From PHAA01 sp034927445 (GTDB taxonomy: Bacteria; Bacillota; Syntrophomonadia; Syntrophomonadales; Syntrophomonadaceae), in assembly GCA_034927445.1 (NCBI GenBank), contig JAYFPZ010000027.1, positions 1 to 64,000 on the forward strand: a stretch of 64,000 nt of DNA, read 5' to 3'. The translations under genes and the position numbers were made by a program. Numbering within the stretch: position 1 is the first letter of the stretch; each line of letters begins with the position of its first letter. Of this stretch, positions 18,693 through 27,331 are shown piece after piece. The notes beneath the pieces are model-generated. The model saw nothing but the letters and a program-made list of their open reading frames with translations, made no database searches and had not been told where the DNA came from.

Positions 18693-19529
18693 TTATTTAT
18701 CGTAAATTATTTTATTAACATCCTTTAGATTTAATACTATTCCTTTGTTATTATTGCTATCAAGCCCAAATAACAATGAATTATTTATTGTTATCAATTT
18801 TAAATTTAGCTGTTCATTATTAATGGTAACTATGGCATCTGGATAATTTGTCGGATGTATTTCTTCCCATCCTGATTGTAAAAATACAAAAGAAAATATC
18901 AATATAAATAATACCAATACCATGCATATTAAATGTAATAAGGGATTAAAGCCATTAATTATCCAATCATAAATAACATTTTTGTGGATTTCCATTATTG
19001 TTTTGGGATTCGTATAAAGTTCTGATGAAATAACTTTTTTTCTAAGATGCATTATATATATTTGTTGGTATTTTATCGTGATCAATAAATCTAAAAATAT
19101 TATTGACATGACAAAAGATAAATACAATGCTTGTATAAGATGATTATTATACTAAAAAACCAACAGCAAACTTATTATTAGGAAAGCTATAGAATTTATG
19201 ACTCCTTTTTTACCATTGAAAAAGAGCTTGATTACTGGAAAACTAATATTTTGATCTTGATTGTTTAATAATTCTTGATTTTCAGATTGAACCATTTTAC
19301 ATAATTTTGTCTGATAAACAAACGCATAAAACAAAAACAGTAAAACAAAAATTGAGGTTGGTTTAATTCCAGAAACCAAGTAATCAATAGCAGAAAAAGG
19401 TATAAATCCGAATATATGATATATAGGCGCTTGTAAAGCAAAGAAGCCAAAAATATACAGGAGGGTTAATATAAGTCCTACAATGCTTGTTACTACTTTC
19501 GCTATCGAAAAAGAAACGTTATCCTCCAT
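18693..19529 (-). pseudogene. Prophage membrane protein interrupted by an in-frame TAG
   Basis: Two frames, 19529-19152 (125 aa) and 19127-18693 (144 aa), are in the same phase and separated only by TAG at 19152-19154 and eight further codons. Read through, they form a single protein of about 278 aa. It has several hydrophobic helices (IVGLILTLLYIFGFFAL, FVLLFLFYAFVY, YLSFVMSIIFLDLLI, CMVLVLFILIFSFVF) and a soluble C-terminal tail ending DVNKIIYDK. The second half has only a TTG start and no ribosome site, which supports a nonsense mutation. Family not recognised. It lies last in the prophage, next to attL. Confidence 0.6.
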
Positions 19530-19630
19530 TCTCTTACCCCCTAGCTTTTGCCTTGACTATCTGTACGAACGTTTTTCCATAAAAAATCCTCCATCTGGTT
19601 TTATTTTACCATCTGAAGGATTTACACAAA

Positions 19631-19954
19631 TTACTCAACATTCTCACTCTGTTGATCTATTTGAATTTCTCCTTCAATTCTTTCCAATCGCTTAATAATT
19701 TCACCAAAACCCAAAAATGCTAACCCGCTCATAACTGACATTAATATTATCATTACTACAATACCTATTTGAAATATAAGTGTTTGGAATGCGGTTGTAA
19801 ATTTAACTTGAGCAAATGTATTACTTGGTAGTCCCTCATAAAGTTTTCGAGCTAAAGAATATTCATCATAATCAATATTAAACAAAACTAACAATCCTAT
19901 AAATACCCCCGCAGCCATGACCGCTATTCCTATTGTTTTTAACTTTTTTTCCAT
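19631..19954 (-). CDS. Small prophage membrane protein
   Basis: 107 aa from the ATG at 19954, which follows AAGGAGGAAGG; the longer frame to 20011 is not supported. Two helices (IGIAVMAAGVFIGLLVLF and VVMIILMSVMSGLAFLGF) flank a loop predicted to be outside. The C-terminus is an acidic coiled segment (IKRLERIEGEIQIDQQ). No holin signature beyond two helices. Unknown function. Confidence 0.65.
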   Translation of the reverse strand: MEKKLKTIGIAVMAAGVFIGLLVLFNIDYDEYSLARKLYEGLPSNTFAQVKFTTAFQTLIFQIGIVVMIILMSVMSGLAFLGFGEIIKRLERIEGEIQIDQQSENVE

Positions 19955-20028
19955 AGTACCTTCCTCCTTAAATCTCAGTGAAATTATGTCTTTTTTCTTA
20001 GCCTTAACCATGATGGATACTTGATTTG

Positions 20029-20409
20029 TTATTTTTTAGTAATGCTTAATTTTATAATCTTTAGATCATCTGCAATATCGCATATTGTCAACAAAAAGGC
20101 CCATGCAACAAGTCCATATAGAAATATTACAATACCTAACACTATTCCTAATGTTTCGCCTTCCATTGTAATCCAAACAATAAGCGCACCAATAAGAGAT
20201 AACACAAGAGTTGCCCATGCTACGGTGTTTAATATCCCTGAATGACTTGATTCTGGTTGATTGGATAGCGCTTGTTTTTCCTTTTTCTCTAGCTCTTTTA
20301 CACAGGATTTATGTATGAAAAATTCTTGTCCGTCATCCTTCGTCACATTGAATTTTTCATCAGTAATTTCTTCACCACAAAACCAACATGTTTTTATTTC
20401 ATCAGCCAT
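20029..20409 (-). CDS. Zinc-ribbon, two-helix membrane protein
   Basis: 126 aa. An N-terminal CWFCGEEI and, 20 residues on, HKSC form a probable zinc site. A short charged linker (KELEKKEKQALSNQ) leads to two transmembrane segments (AWATLVLSLIGALIVWI and GIVLGIVIFLYGLVAWAFLL). GGGGGAG ribosome site before ATG. It follows the tape-measure unit after a terminator and is therefore likely a separate accessory transcript. Function unknown. Confidence 0.65.
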   Translation of the reverse strand: MADEIKTCWFCGEEITDEKFNVTKDDGQEFFIHKSCVKELEKKEKQALSNQPESSHSGILNTVAWATLVLSLIGALIVWITMEGETLGIVLGIVIFLYGLVAWAFLLTICDIADDLKIIKLSITKK

Positions 20410-20547
20410 ATTACTCCCCCTATCTTAATTGATAGTAGTTAATATAATTGTCAATTACAACCATTTCGACAATATAAGACTATATTTTACTTTAAACGCG
20501 CAAAGTTATATATACTTGACTGATAAAACGGTTAAAAGATATTAATG

Positions 20548-20583
20548 CAAAAAAAATAGGACTAAGAAATAAATCTTAGTCCC
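20548..20583 (-). terminator. Terminator after the tape-measure gene
   Basis: GGACTAAGA (20559-20567) and TCTTAGTCC (20574-20582) pair; minus-strand reading is followed by a run of T. It ends the structural operon just after stop 20589. Confidence 0.85.
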
Positions 20584-20588
20584 CCTAA

Positions 20589-22613
20589 TTAAGGTCCAAT
20601 TCCCATAAGACGTTTATTAATTGCATCATAAAGATAGTCTGCTGCTTGTCTCATCTCTCGCTCACTTAAGCCATTTCTCGCATTTACGTTAAATGTTGCG
20701 TAATTGTTGATTACAGGGGAGGTTGCTGCACTGGATTTACTCCTATTTTCCGGATTATACGGGTTATGCTGTGCTGGAATTATCGCTTCTCCCTGGTGTA
20801 TCAATGCAAGTCCTGTATATGGAACATATGTAGTACCAGTTGCATATGCAGGATAATCACTACCGCTGGACATTGTATTAATTGCACTTCTCCACGTTGA
20901 CAATTTATTACTAATCCAATTTACTTTATCACTTACCCAACTGCTTATGTTATACCAAATAGACTTAATACCATCCCAAAAAGAATTAAATAAATAATAG
21001 CCACTGTTATAAAAACCCCCTGAATAGCCACCAATTTTAGATATAATATTTGATACCGAAGATGTAAACCAATTAACTATGGTTGACCATACTGATTTAA
21101 AAGAATCATATATACCATTCATAATGGAATTTCCAGATGCTTTAAAACCTGAAATACTGTTATCTAGATTGGTCTTAATCGCATTTAATTCATTACTAAA
21201 TGCGTTTTTAACTAAATTCCAGATATTATTAGTAAGATTTAGAAACTCAGTTCCAAATGCTGACCAATCGCCTTTTAATAATGATGTTGTCATCTTTAAA
21301 GCACTAATAATCACATTTAACGCTATCTGAATAACCAATGCAATACCATCGAATACTATTTTGTTAGAATTATAGAAATCTTGTAAAAGACCAATTAAAC
21401 CACCAATAAGACCACCAACAGCACTCAGTAAATCCCCAATGATACCAAATGCACCACTTGTAGTCTCCTGAATTTGGGGCATATTAGTCTGAATCCAATT
21501 AGCTAAATTGCTTAACACAGGCAATATCTGTTGCCCAATTGGGATTAAAAAACTTGTTTCTAATCCTCTTTTAATACCTTCTAAGGCTTGACCAACAGAA
21601 TCATATCTAACATTTGCAATCTGACCTAACGCATCTTTACTTAATGATGCTTGATCACCAATATCAGATAATGCTTGAATACCTTTAATTCCAAGGTCTT
21701 CAAATTGAGTACCGAAAAGTGCTACTCCTGCGGTGTTTTGGGCAAGAGGATCATCCATTTCAAGCAATCTTTTAACCACATCTTGAAATGCCAGTTCTGC
21801 TCCCTCTCCCCCTTGAGCAAAAGTATTAAACATTTCATCAGCATTAAGCCCTAAGAGTTTAAATCCCTCTGCACTTGTCTTGCTCATATCCTTGCTGCGA
21901 ATTGAGAACTCTTTAACTGCATCTCCGATTTTATCTATCTGAAAAGCCCCTGAACTGGCACCTTGGATAAGGGTATCTGTAAATTCTTCTGCGCTAATAC
22001 CTAATTGAGCAAAATGTGTTCCATACTCATTTAATGTATCAAGCATATCCCCATTTTTATCTGCCCCATTTTGAGCACCTTGAGCCATTAAATTATATGC
22101 CTGCTCTGCTGTGATTCCGAAATTTGCCATGAGTCCATTAACGGTATTGATACTTTCAGTCACATCATAACCAAATGTATCTCTCATCATTAATGCGATC
22201 TGCGTTGTATTTTCTAATTCTTGACCAGTTAAATTTAACGTTTGCTTAACTGTAGCCATGCTTTGGGCAATATCGTCAAAAGACTCACCAAGATTTTTGG
22301 CATATATATTAGTTAACGATTCCTCAAAACCCTTAGTTTCTTCTGCTGTTGCACCTGTTTGAGCCTGTAGGTTATTAAGTGCTTGTTGTAATTCATCGGC
22401 ACTTTTAACCCCTTTAACCCCCATACCAACAAGTGCAACTCCTACCGCAGCAATACCGCCAATTACAGCACCTTTTAAGAAGGTAGAAAAACTGCCCATT
22501 TTGCCTGTTAATTTACCAACAGTGTTTTCAGCACCCAACATTCCAGAGGTAAAGCCTTTGTCATTCAGCTCCAAATTATATGCATAAGTGGCAAGATCAA
22601 TTGTTGTAGCCAT
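20589..22613 (-). CDS. Phage tail tape measure protein
   Basis: 674 aa, short for the family. The N-terminal half is a TP901-type tape-measure core (VGVALVGMGVKGVKSADELQ, NLQAQTGATAEETKGFEES, GASSGAFQIDKIGDAV). Hydrophobic segments follow around residues 390-440 (LLSAVGGLIGGLIGLL), and a Gly/Trp-rich C-terminus ends RLMGIGP. It sets tail length; at about 0.15 nm per residue this would be a tail near 100 nm (inference). It follows the G/GT chaperones and is the last virion gene visible. Confidence 0.93.
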   Translation of the reverse strand: MATTIDLATYAYNLELNDKGFTSGMLGAENTVGKLTGKMGSFSTFLKGAVIGGIAAVGVALVGMGVKGVKSADELQQALNNLQAQTGATAEETKGFEESLTNIYAKNLGESFDDIAQSMATVKQTLNLTGQELENTTQIALMMRDTFGYDVTESINTVNGLMANFGITAEQAYNLMAQGAQNGADKNGDMLDTLNEYGTHFAQLGISAEEFTDTLIQGASSGAFQIDKIGDAVKEFSIRSKDMSKTSAEGFKLLGLNADEMFNTFAQGGEGAELAFQDVVKRLLEMDDPLAQNTAGVALFGTQFEDLGIKGIQALSDIGDQASLSKDALGQIANVRYDSVGQALEGIKRGLETSFLIPIGQQILPVLSNLANWIQTNMPQIQETTSGAFGIIGDLLSAVGGLIGGLIGLLQDFYNSNKIVFDGIALVIQIALNVIISALKMTTSLLKGDWSAFGTEFLNLTNNIWNLVKNAFSNELNAIKTNLDNSISGFKASGNSIMNGIYDSFKSVWSTIVNWFTSSVSNIISKIGGYSGGFYNSGYYLFNSFWDGIKSIWYNISSWVSDKVNWISNKLSTWRSAINTMSSGSDYPAYATGTTYVPYTGLALIHQGEAIIPAQHNPYNPENRSKSSAATSPVINNYATFNVNARNGLSEREMRQAADYLYDAINKRLMGIGP

Positions 22614-22658
22614 GTTTCACCCCCTTATATAGAAAAAAGGTAATGAATCATAGACTCA

Positions 22659-23269
22659 TTACCCTTTTTGATAAAATTCTGAATTTCTTAACTTTCCTAA
22701 ATCAGGTTCTGTTTCGTATAACCTCTTAGATTTCTTCAATAATTCCCTGCCTTCAGGCGTTGATTGAATGTCAAATAACCTAAAATGCTTTAATAAAGAT
22801 AAAAAAACTGCATAAGGCAGTTTCATAATTTTAAAATAATCCATCTTGGATTTGTCCATTAAATAAGCAATATTTTCCATGATTTCATAATCATCAGAAA
22901 CCCTAGAATCTTGATTTATTCCGTGGATTCTAGGGTAATTAAGTTTGGGTCTTTTACAATCTCATCGATAAACCTCATTGTATGCTCAATGATAATCTTC
23001 ATATACCGAATATCGTTAAACCTTTCTTTAATAAGATTCATTGTGATTTCTTTGGATTTATCCAATGAGAGAATATCAATCATCATTTGCCTTCCTAGAT
23101 TAATTGACTCTTCTTCGCTTTTTACTTTCTCAACGTTTTGTCTGTAGGCAGTAAGTTTAAGCACGAAATCTAAATCTAAATTCCCTGGGATGACATATTC
23201 ATCACCTTTAATATCCCTAAAAATCAAAGGTTCCCTATGTAATAAACTCAAATCAATTATTTTACTCAT
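22659..23269 (-). CDS. Tail assembly chaperone GT (product of -1 frameshift)
   Basis: Predicted 203-aa fusion: residues 1-109 of G, then a -1 slip at CCCAAAC (22949-22943) and 94 residues of the T frame. The T frame is open from the slip to the stop at 22659 and reads SDDYEIMENIAYLMDKSKM, then PYAVFLSLLKHFRLFDI and TPEGRELLKKSKRLY. The ATG at 22880 lies inside T and is probably not a real start. GT proteins bind the tape measure during tail assembly. Confidence 0.8.
22916..23269 (-). CDS. Tail assembly chaperone G
   Basis: 117 aa, soluble, made without frameshifting: PLIFRDIKGDEYVIPGNLDL at the N-terminus and a helical middle (KLTAYRQNVEKVKSEEES). It lies between the tail tube gene and the tape measure, the invariant site of G/GT chaperones in siphoviruses. 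It ends at TAA only 8 codons after the slip site. Confidence 0.82.
   Translation of the reverse strand: MSKIIDLSLLHREPLIFRDIKGDEYVIPGNLDLDFVLKLTAYRQNVEKVKSEEESINLGRQMMIDILSLDKSKEITMNLIKERFNDIRYMKIIIEHTMRFIDEIVKDPNLITLESTE
22943..22949 (-). promoter_or_regulatory. Programmed -1 frameshift slippery site CCCAAAC
   Basis: In frame as GAC CCA AAC (residues 107-109 of G), so it is a canonical X XXY YYZ heptamer. The -1 frame is open for 94 codons downstream and the 0 frame closes 8 codons later. Confidence 0.82.
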
Positions 23270-23289
23270 TCTTATCTCCTTTGTGTGGG

Positions 23290-23844
23290 TTAAGCTTCAG
23301 GGAAGGTTTCGATAATTTCAACTAAAGTTCCATCAGTAGTGGCTAATGCACTAAATTGATAGCCAATTGACAAAGGTTTCTCTTTATCAAAAGCAAAACT
23401 GAATCCATTAGTATTCTGAGCTTTCAGAATATTGACCGTAATCGTACCACTTCCATCTTTTTTGGTGTGTACGAAGCGTAGGTAATTTACAGGCAGCATA
23501 CCTTTACCGCCAATCTTAACGGTTTTAGTTCCTGTAGTTGTATCGGTTGAAACTGTGGCAGGTGCTAAAGATGCTAGATTATCTACTTTCCAGGTGAGAA
23601 TGCCACAATCAAATGTCACCTCTTCCTTAGTTACAAATCTCATTAATGTTCCTCGGTTAGTACTTTCAATCTCCTGAATTGAGGGTTTATATTCCAACGT
23701 TGCCCCTGATTCTATTGCACCAATATTTTTAAGTGCAGCTTCAATAGCCGTTTCCAATGCTGTTTCAGGATTTTCTACCACACCTAAATAAAGTTCTCCA
23801 CTCCCAAGAATAATCGGATCTGATTCTTGATAGTGTAAAGTCAT
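23290..23844 (-). CDS. Major tail tube protein
   Basis: 184 aa from the ATG at 23844, behind GAAGG; the frame opens at 23862. Beta-rich sequence with SDPIILGSGELYLG, a TPGT-like insertion region and a C-terminal Gly/Asp strand pattern, as in Firmicutes siphovirus tube proteins. It precedes the chaperones G and GT, which supports the call. Forms the hexameric tail tube. Confidence 0.8.
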   Translation of the reverse strand: MTLHYQESDPIILGSGELYLGVVENPETALETAIEAALKNIGAIESGATLEYKPSIQEIESTNRGTLMRFVTKEEVTFDCGILTWKVDNLASLAPATVSTDTTTGTKTVKIGGKGMLPVNYLRFVHTKKDGSGTITVNILKAQNTNGFSFAFDKEKPLSIGYQFSALATTDGTLVEIIETFPEA

Positions 23845-23865
23845 ATTAATACCTTCTTTCATTTA

Positions 23866-24243
23866 TTAAATTTGACATAAAAAATAGACAACCATTTCGT
23901 AATTGTCTGTATCAGGATTTTTCCAACTTCCACCACCATTTAGTAACTTGGTACTTCGAATAGTGGTTTCGCTATCTTTTATTACCTTTTCCCCTCGGGG
24001 ATCATCAAGTAAATTTATTAATCTGCTCTGTATTGTAATTAATTTATTTAAATCCTGGCTAATGATGCGGAATTCCAATTGATAGTCCTTAATATACCCG
24101 CCTGAGATAGGTTTGAAGAAATAAACTATGTATGTGTTATTTGTTATCTCTTTGGGCTTTTCTACTAAATAAATAGCATTCTGACCATCAAGTAAGGCTT
24201 TAAACTGCAAATCTTGAAGCAGATAACTTCTTATCACTTTCAT
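23866..24243 (-). CDS. Tail terminator/completion protein
   Basis: 125 aa. MKVIRSYLLQDLQFKALLDG, then IVYFFKPISGGYIKDYQLEF and a helix LITIQSRLINLLDD: the pattern of minor capsid/tail-terminator proteins that cap the tail at the head joint. Its start overlaps the end of the HK97 gp10-like gene. Assigned mainly by position. Confidence 0.65.
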   Translation of the reverse strand: MKVIRSYLLQDLQFKALLDGQNAIYLVEKPKEITNNTYIVYFFKPISGGYIKDYQLEFRIISQDLNKLITIQSRLINLLDDPRGEKVIKDSETTIRSTKLLNGGGSWKNPDTDNYEMVVYFLCQI

Positions 24244-24542
24244 GGAGTCATTACCTCTTTAATTTTATTAATGATTATTTGATTGTTTTGATCAACTGCT
24301 GGTTCCAAATATGGTGAATGTCTTTCTGCCCAATACGCATATTCAATATTAGAACCAACGCTCCCAACAGTCTTTTTATCGTCACTTTCAACCCTGTGAG
24401 TTATTGATCTTTTTAAAGTACCAGTATCTACAGGAGCTAATAATTTTGCATCAGCCTCAACAATTAAACATACTTCTTCTACTGCTCTTTTTCGCCTTGC
24501 CATTACATCATTGATTATTGCTTTGAACGGACTATTCATCAT
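24240..24542 (-). CDS. HK97 gp10-like head-tail joining protein
   Basis: 100 aa with the family motif LLAPVDTGTLKRSI and IEYAYWAERHSPYLEPA (the usual Y..xxE.G.....PFLxPA pattern). Helical N-terminus. Overlaps both neighbours by a few bases, so translation is coupled. Confidence 0.85.
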   Translation of the reverse strand: MMNSPFKAIINDVMARRKRAVEEVCLIVEADAKLLAPVDTGTLKRSITHRVESDDKKTVGSVGSNIEYAYWAERHSPYLEPAVDQNNQIIINKIKEVMTP

Positions 24543-24837
24543 CTAGCATCACATCCAGATAATCATCCCATTCAATTACTTTCACAATCTTAAATCTATT
24601 ACCGTTTTTATCAGAAACATTCATTCCATTTTGGATATTTTCATCAATATCACAGAATACTCTTTTGGTTACTTGATCCTGGTAACCATACTCCCGATAA
24701 AGTAACTCACTTGAATATGGCTGAATGTCACAAGGGATAATCTTTAATACTGATTCTGTTCCCTCATGATAAATACCCCAATCATCTATATAACCCTCAG
24801 TAATTGTTAAAAGATTTATAATTTTGTCATAGAACAT
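24532..24837 (-). CDS. Head-tail adaptor (minor capsid) protein
   Basis: 101 aa, beta-rich: LTITEGYIDDWGIYHEGTES, then IIPCDIQPYSSELLYREYGY, a layout typical of stopper/adaptor proteins of siphoviruses. ATG at 24837 overlaps the preceding TGA/TAA by one base. Position and fold pattern support the call. Confidence 0.7.
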   Translation of the reverse strand: MFYDKIINLLTITEGYIDDWGIYHEGTESVLKIIPCDIQPYSSELLYREYGYQDQVTKRVFCDIDENIQNGMNVSDKNGNRFKIVKVIEWDDYLDVMLDDE

Positions 24838-25136
24838 TACCCCATCACCTTAATCCTTGGTAGAGGCAACAAATCCTTAATTGATTGAGGAATTCCATCA
24901 ACTAGGGTTTTACTTCTACTCCCCTGAGTGGATTGAATAACCCCTACTTGGCTATCATTTTTATAATAGAAAATAGCCAATTTCACGGTTGTATTATTAA
25001 GAGATTCTGGTATTTGATCTATGTTGCAGTAGGTTTTAATGGCGAGTTGTGCATTTTCCACATGAAAATTTAAAACACTGTCTTTACTGGTATCATCGAT
25101 ACTTATCCCCAATAACTCCTTTGTTAAATCAAGCAT
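24837..25136 (-). CDS. Head-tail connector (gp6/gp15-like)
   Basis: 99 aa. LGISIDDTSKDSVLNFHVEN and AIKTYCNIDQIPESL, followed by VKLAIFYYKNDSQ: the all-helical DNA-packaging connector family that binds the portal. It lies downstream of the capsid gene, as expected. Confidence 0.8.
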   Translation of the reverse strand: MLDLTKELLGISIDDTSKDSVLNFHVENAQLAIKTYCNIDQIPESLNNTTVKLAIFYYKNDSQVGVIQSTQGSRSKTLVDGIPQSIKDLLPLPRIKVMG

Positions 25137-25147
25137 GACACCACCGC

Positions 25148-25459
25148 CTAATTCTGAATAAAACCTTGATAGTAAATATCAACATCAACCCCAACATCGT
25201 CCTGTTTGATAAATTCGATTTTATAAACTTCAACATTTTTCAAACATATTGGTCTTGTCCCAAAATGATGGAGTTTTAGAGAATCACCTTCATTTATTTT
25301 TATATTGAAGGTGTTTATGTCTATGTACACATCTTCGTTGGCAAAAAAATCAAATGACAAATTATACACTGTTTTATCAAAAGCTAGTATAAAGTTGTTT
25401 TCACTACTAGGTATTGTGATTAGCCTTGAAATTGCTTCATTAAATAGCATCAAGATCAC
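25148..25459 (-). CDS. Virion-module protein of unknown function
   Basis: 103 aa (an ATG nine bases inside, at 25450, is an alternative start). Beta-rich with no recognised motif. It overlaps the end of the preceding gene by 20 nt and lies between capsid and connector genes, so it is likely a structural or decoration protein. Confidence 0.6.
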   Translation of the reverse strand: MILMLFNEAISRLITIPSSENNFILAFDKTVYNLSFDFFANEDVYIDINTFNIKINEGDSLKLHHFGTRPICLKNVEVYKIEFIKQDDVGVDVDIYYQGFIQN

Positions 25460-25691
25460 CTTCTAATGCATTTATTAAATCTTCTTTTTTCATTTTATAA
25501 ATTTGAATACCTTTCAATTTGGCTGTTTTTTTAAGGTCTATGAAGTTCATATTTTTATAATCTTCTTCCTCTTCCACTGCATTAAAATCAATAGGGGTCT
25601 GCACTAAGGCAAACCCCTTATTAATCAATTTGTCACACATTAAAGAAGAATCAACTATTTTAATTACATTTTCCTTCTGTAATTTGAACAT
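25440..25691 (-). CDS. Small protein with Rho-N/SAP-like C-terminus
   Basis: 83 aa. The C-terminal half, NFIDLKKTAKLKGI and KMKKEDLINAL, is the small two-helix Rho-N/HeH/SAP-type fold often found in short phage head-module proteins. N-terminal strand region (KENVIKIVDSSLMCDKLINK). Just downstream of the capsid gene; role unknown. Confidence 0.65.
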   Translation of the reverse strand: MFKLQKENVIKIVDSSLMCDKLINKGFALVQTPIDFNAVEEEEDYKNMNFIDLKKTAKLKGIQIYKMKKEDLINALEGDLDAI

Positions 25692-25712
25692 AAGCTAATC
25701 CTCACTATTTCA

Positions 25713-26639
25713 TTACGCAAGAGCTTCTTTGATATTGACATAGATACCATTAACTTTATTATCAGGAATAAATAAATCATGATATTTTCTATAGTCTATC
25801 TTCCAAGCGTTGGCAGACTGATTAGTCATAGGATCAAATATTCTAGGAATATCAGTCTTTGATATTGCAATAACACTATTCCTCGCACTAATAATCCAGT
25901 TAATAGTCTTAGCAGCAGCATCAGCAACAAAACCACCAGCTTCTTGTCCACTAGTTGTACCATCGTTAAACACATAAGCGGTTTTCATTCTGGCAGAAGG
26001 CACTCGAACAATGGGAATACCATCTATTGCTTTAACTTTCAGGGCAGTTTCACCCTGCTGAAAATCCACCACATCAAGTTTCTTAGTAATTTTATCTGCC
26101 AAATCTAATACAGGTGCAATCGCCATATTAAGGGAGATCACAAGCGGAGTTGCTTCCCCTACAAGATCATAAACTTTATATACATCTGCTAAGAGTTTGT
26201 CTAAAATATCAGCAGTAATTGCGGTGTAACTACCAGATGCTTTACTTCCTGCAATCGCCTTAGTTGCGATTTTGGAATAACGATATGCGTCAACTTCCGG
26301 GATCACCTTAGTTCTCTGGAATTCGCCTAAAACTGAACCGGCATTAAGTACAAAATTACTCTCATCAACATCCATAGCATCAAGATTAAAGGTTCTTCCT
26401 CTATCCTGGGACAAGGTATGCGTCTCATATGAGAGGGAAACAGAACCCTTTACAAAACCGTTTTCCCTGTCATAATCAGCCATCCCATCCATCACAACTT
26501 TAGGTATTTTAACCTCATTCCCACCATTGTATTTAACCAAGGCTGAATTAAGCTCCATCCAACCACTACTTGCACCTGCTATCATCTGAGCATCCAGCTC
26601 AGTTTGAAAAACCTTTGCATATTCAATCACATTTGCCAT
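25713..26639 (-). CDS. Major capsid protein
   Basis: 308 aa, with the N-terminal MANVIEYAKVFQTELDAQMI, EVKIPKVVMDGMADYDRENG and AFVFNDGTT-like strand features of HK97-fold capsid proteins of Firmicutes phages. No large N-terminal delta domain is present; a separate scaffold gene precedes it. Good ribosome site (GAAAGGAAATGG). Confidence 0.88.
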   Translation of the reverse strand: MANVIEYAKVFQTELDAQMIAGASSGWMELNSALVKYNGGNEVKIPKVVMDGMADYDRENGFVKGSVSLSYETHTLSQDRGRTFNLDAMDVDESNFVLNAGSVLGEFQRTKVIPEVDAYRYSKIATKAIAGSKASGSYTAITADILDKLLADVYKVYDLVGEATPLVISLNMAIAPVLDLADKITKKLDVVDFQQGETALKVKAIDGIPIVRVPSARMKTAYVFNDGTTSGQEAGGFVADAAAKTINWIISARNSVIAISKTDIPRIFDPMTNQSANAWKIDYRKYHDLFIPDNKVNGIYVNIKEALA

Positions 26640-26667
26640 ATATATTCACCATTTCCTTTCTAATCAT

Positions 26668-27234
26668 TTAAATTGTTCCGTTAATACTTTTTCTGATTTG
26701 CGTTTTTAATAATTCTGCTTCGGTTTCTTTACCTCCAGCAGGGGGCTTATATCCACCTTTTAACCTCTGTTCTACAGTTTCGGTGATATGCTTGTTAAAG
26801 ATTTCTTCAAGTTTAGATAAATTTGCATTTGTGGTTTCTTCATCGTCACCCAAAAAGAAAGAAACTAATTCTTTCGGAAGCTTCTTTTCATCAGCTTTGA
26901 GCAAACCTTTATTCATTAATATTTGTTTTTTCTCTTGAGCTTCCTTTGTATTAAGTCTTTCTGTTAATTCCCGAATTTGCTTTTGTTCTGGTGTCTCGGT
27001 TGGGTTACGTTTAGCAATTTCCTCATCAATAAGTTTGTTGAGATTGTTGGTTTTCCAAGTTTCTAATCCCTTGGTAAAATGCCCATCTATCTTTGGCTGA
27101 ATTAACTTTTTACCTTCCTCGGTTTCTAAAAATGAAATAACTCTATCAGGTGTGATAAACCCCTTGATATAGCCGAGCACCTCTTCATTCTGAGCATTTT
27201 GCTCCATAAAACTTTTAACTTCACTTAAATCCAT
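26668..27234 (-). CDS. Capsid scaffolding protein (DUF4355-like)
   Basis: 188 aa, acidic, almost wholly helical, with the coiled-coil TPEQKQIRELTERLNTKEAQ and a Lys/Gly-rich tail (LKGGYKPPAGGKETE) typical of scaffolds. It lies directly before the capsid gene. Confidence 0.85.
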   Translation of the reverse strand: MDLSEVKSFMEQNAQNEEVLGYIKGFITPDRVISFLETEEGKKLIQPKIDGHFTKGLETWKTNNLNKLIDEEIAKRNPTETPEQKQIRELTERLNTKEAQEKKQILMNKGLLKADEKKLPKELVSFFLGDDEETTNANLSKLEEIFNKHITETVEQRLKGGYKPPAGGKETEAELLKTQIRKSINGTI

Positions 27235-27331
27235 CTATATAACTCCTTCCAGCCTTGTAGTTCTCGCCTACAAGTCCAATAATTAAAAATAAAAAATAGG
27301 CCTATTTAGCCCATCTTTAAGAACTATTGAG

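Noticed and set aside
22659..22880. Independent 73-aa gene after chaperone G
   Set aside because: Better explained as the T half of a GT fusion made by frameshifting; the ATG at 22880 has no good ribosome site.
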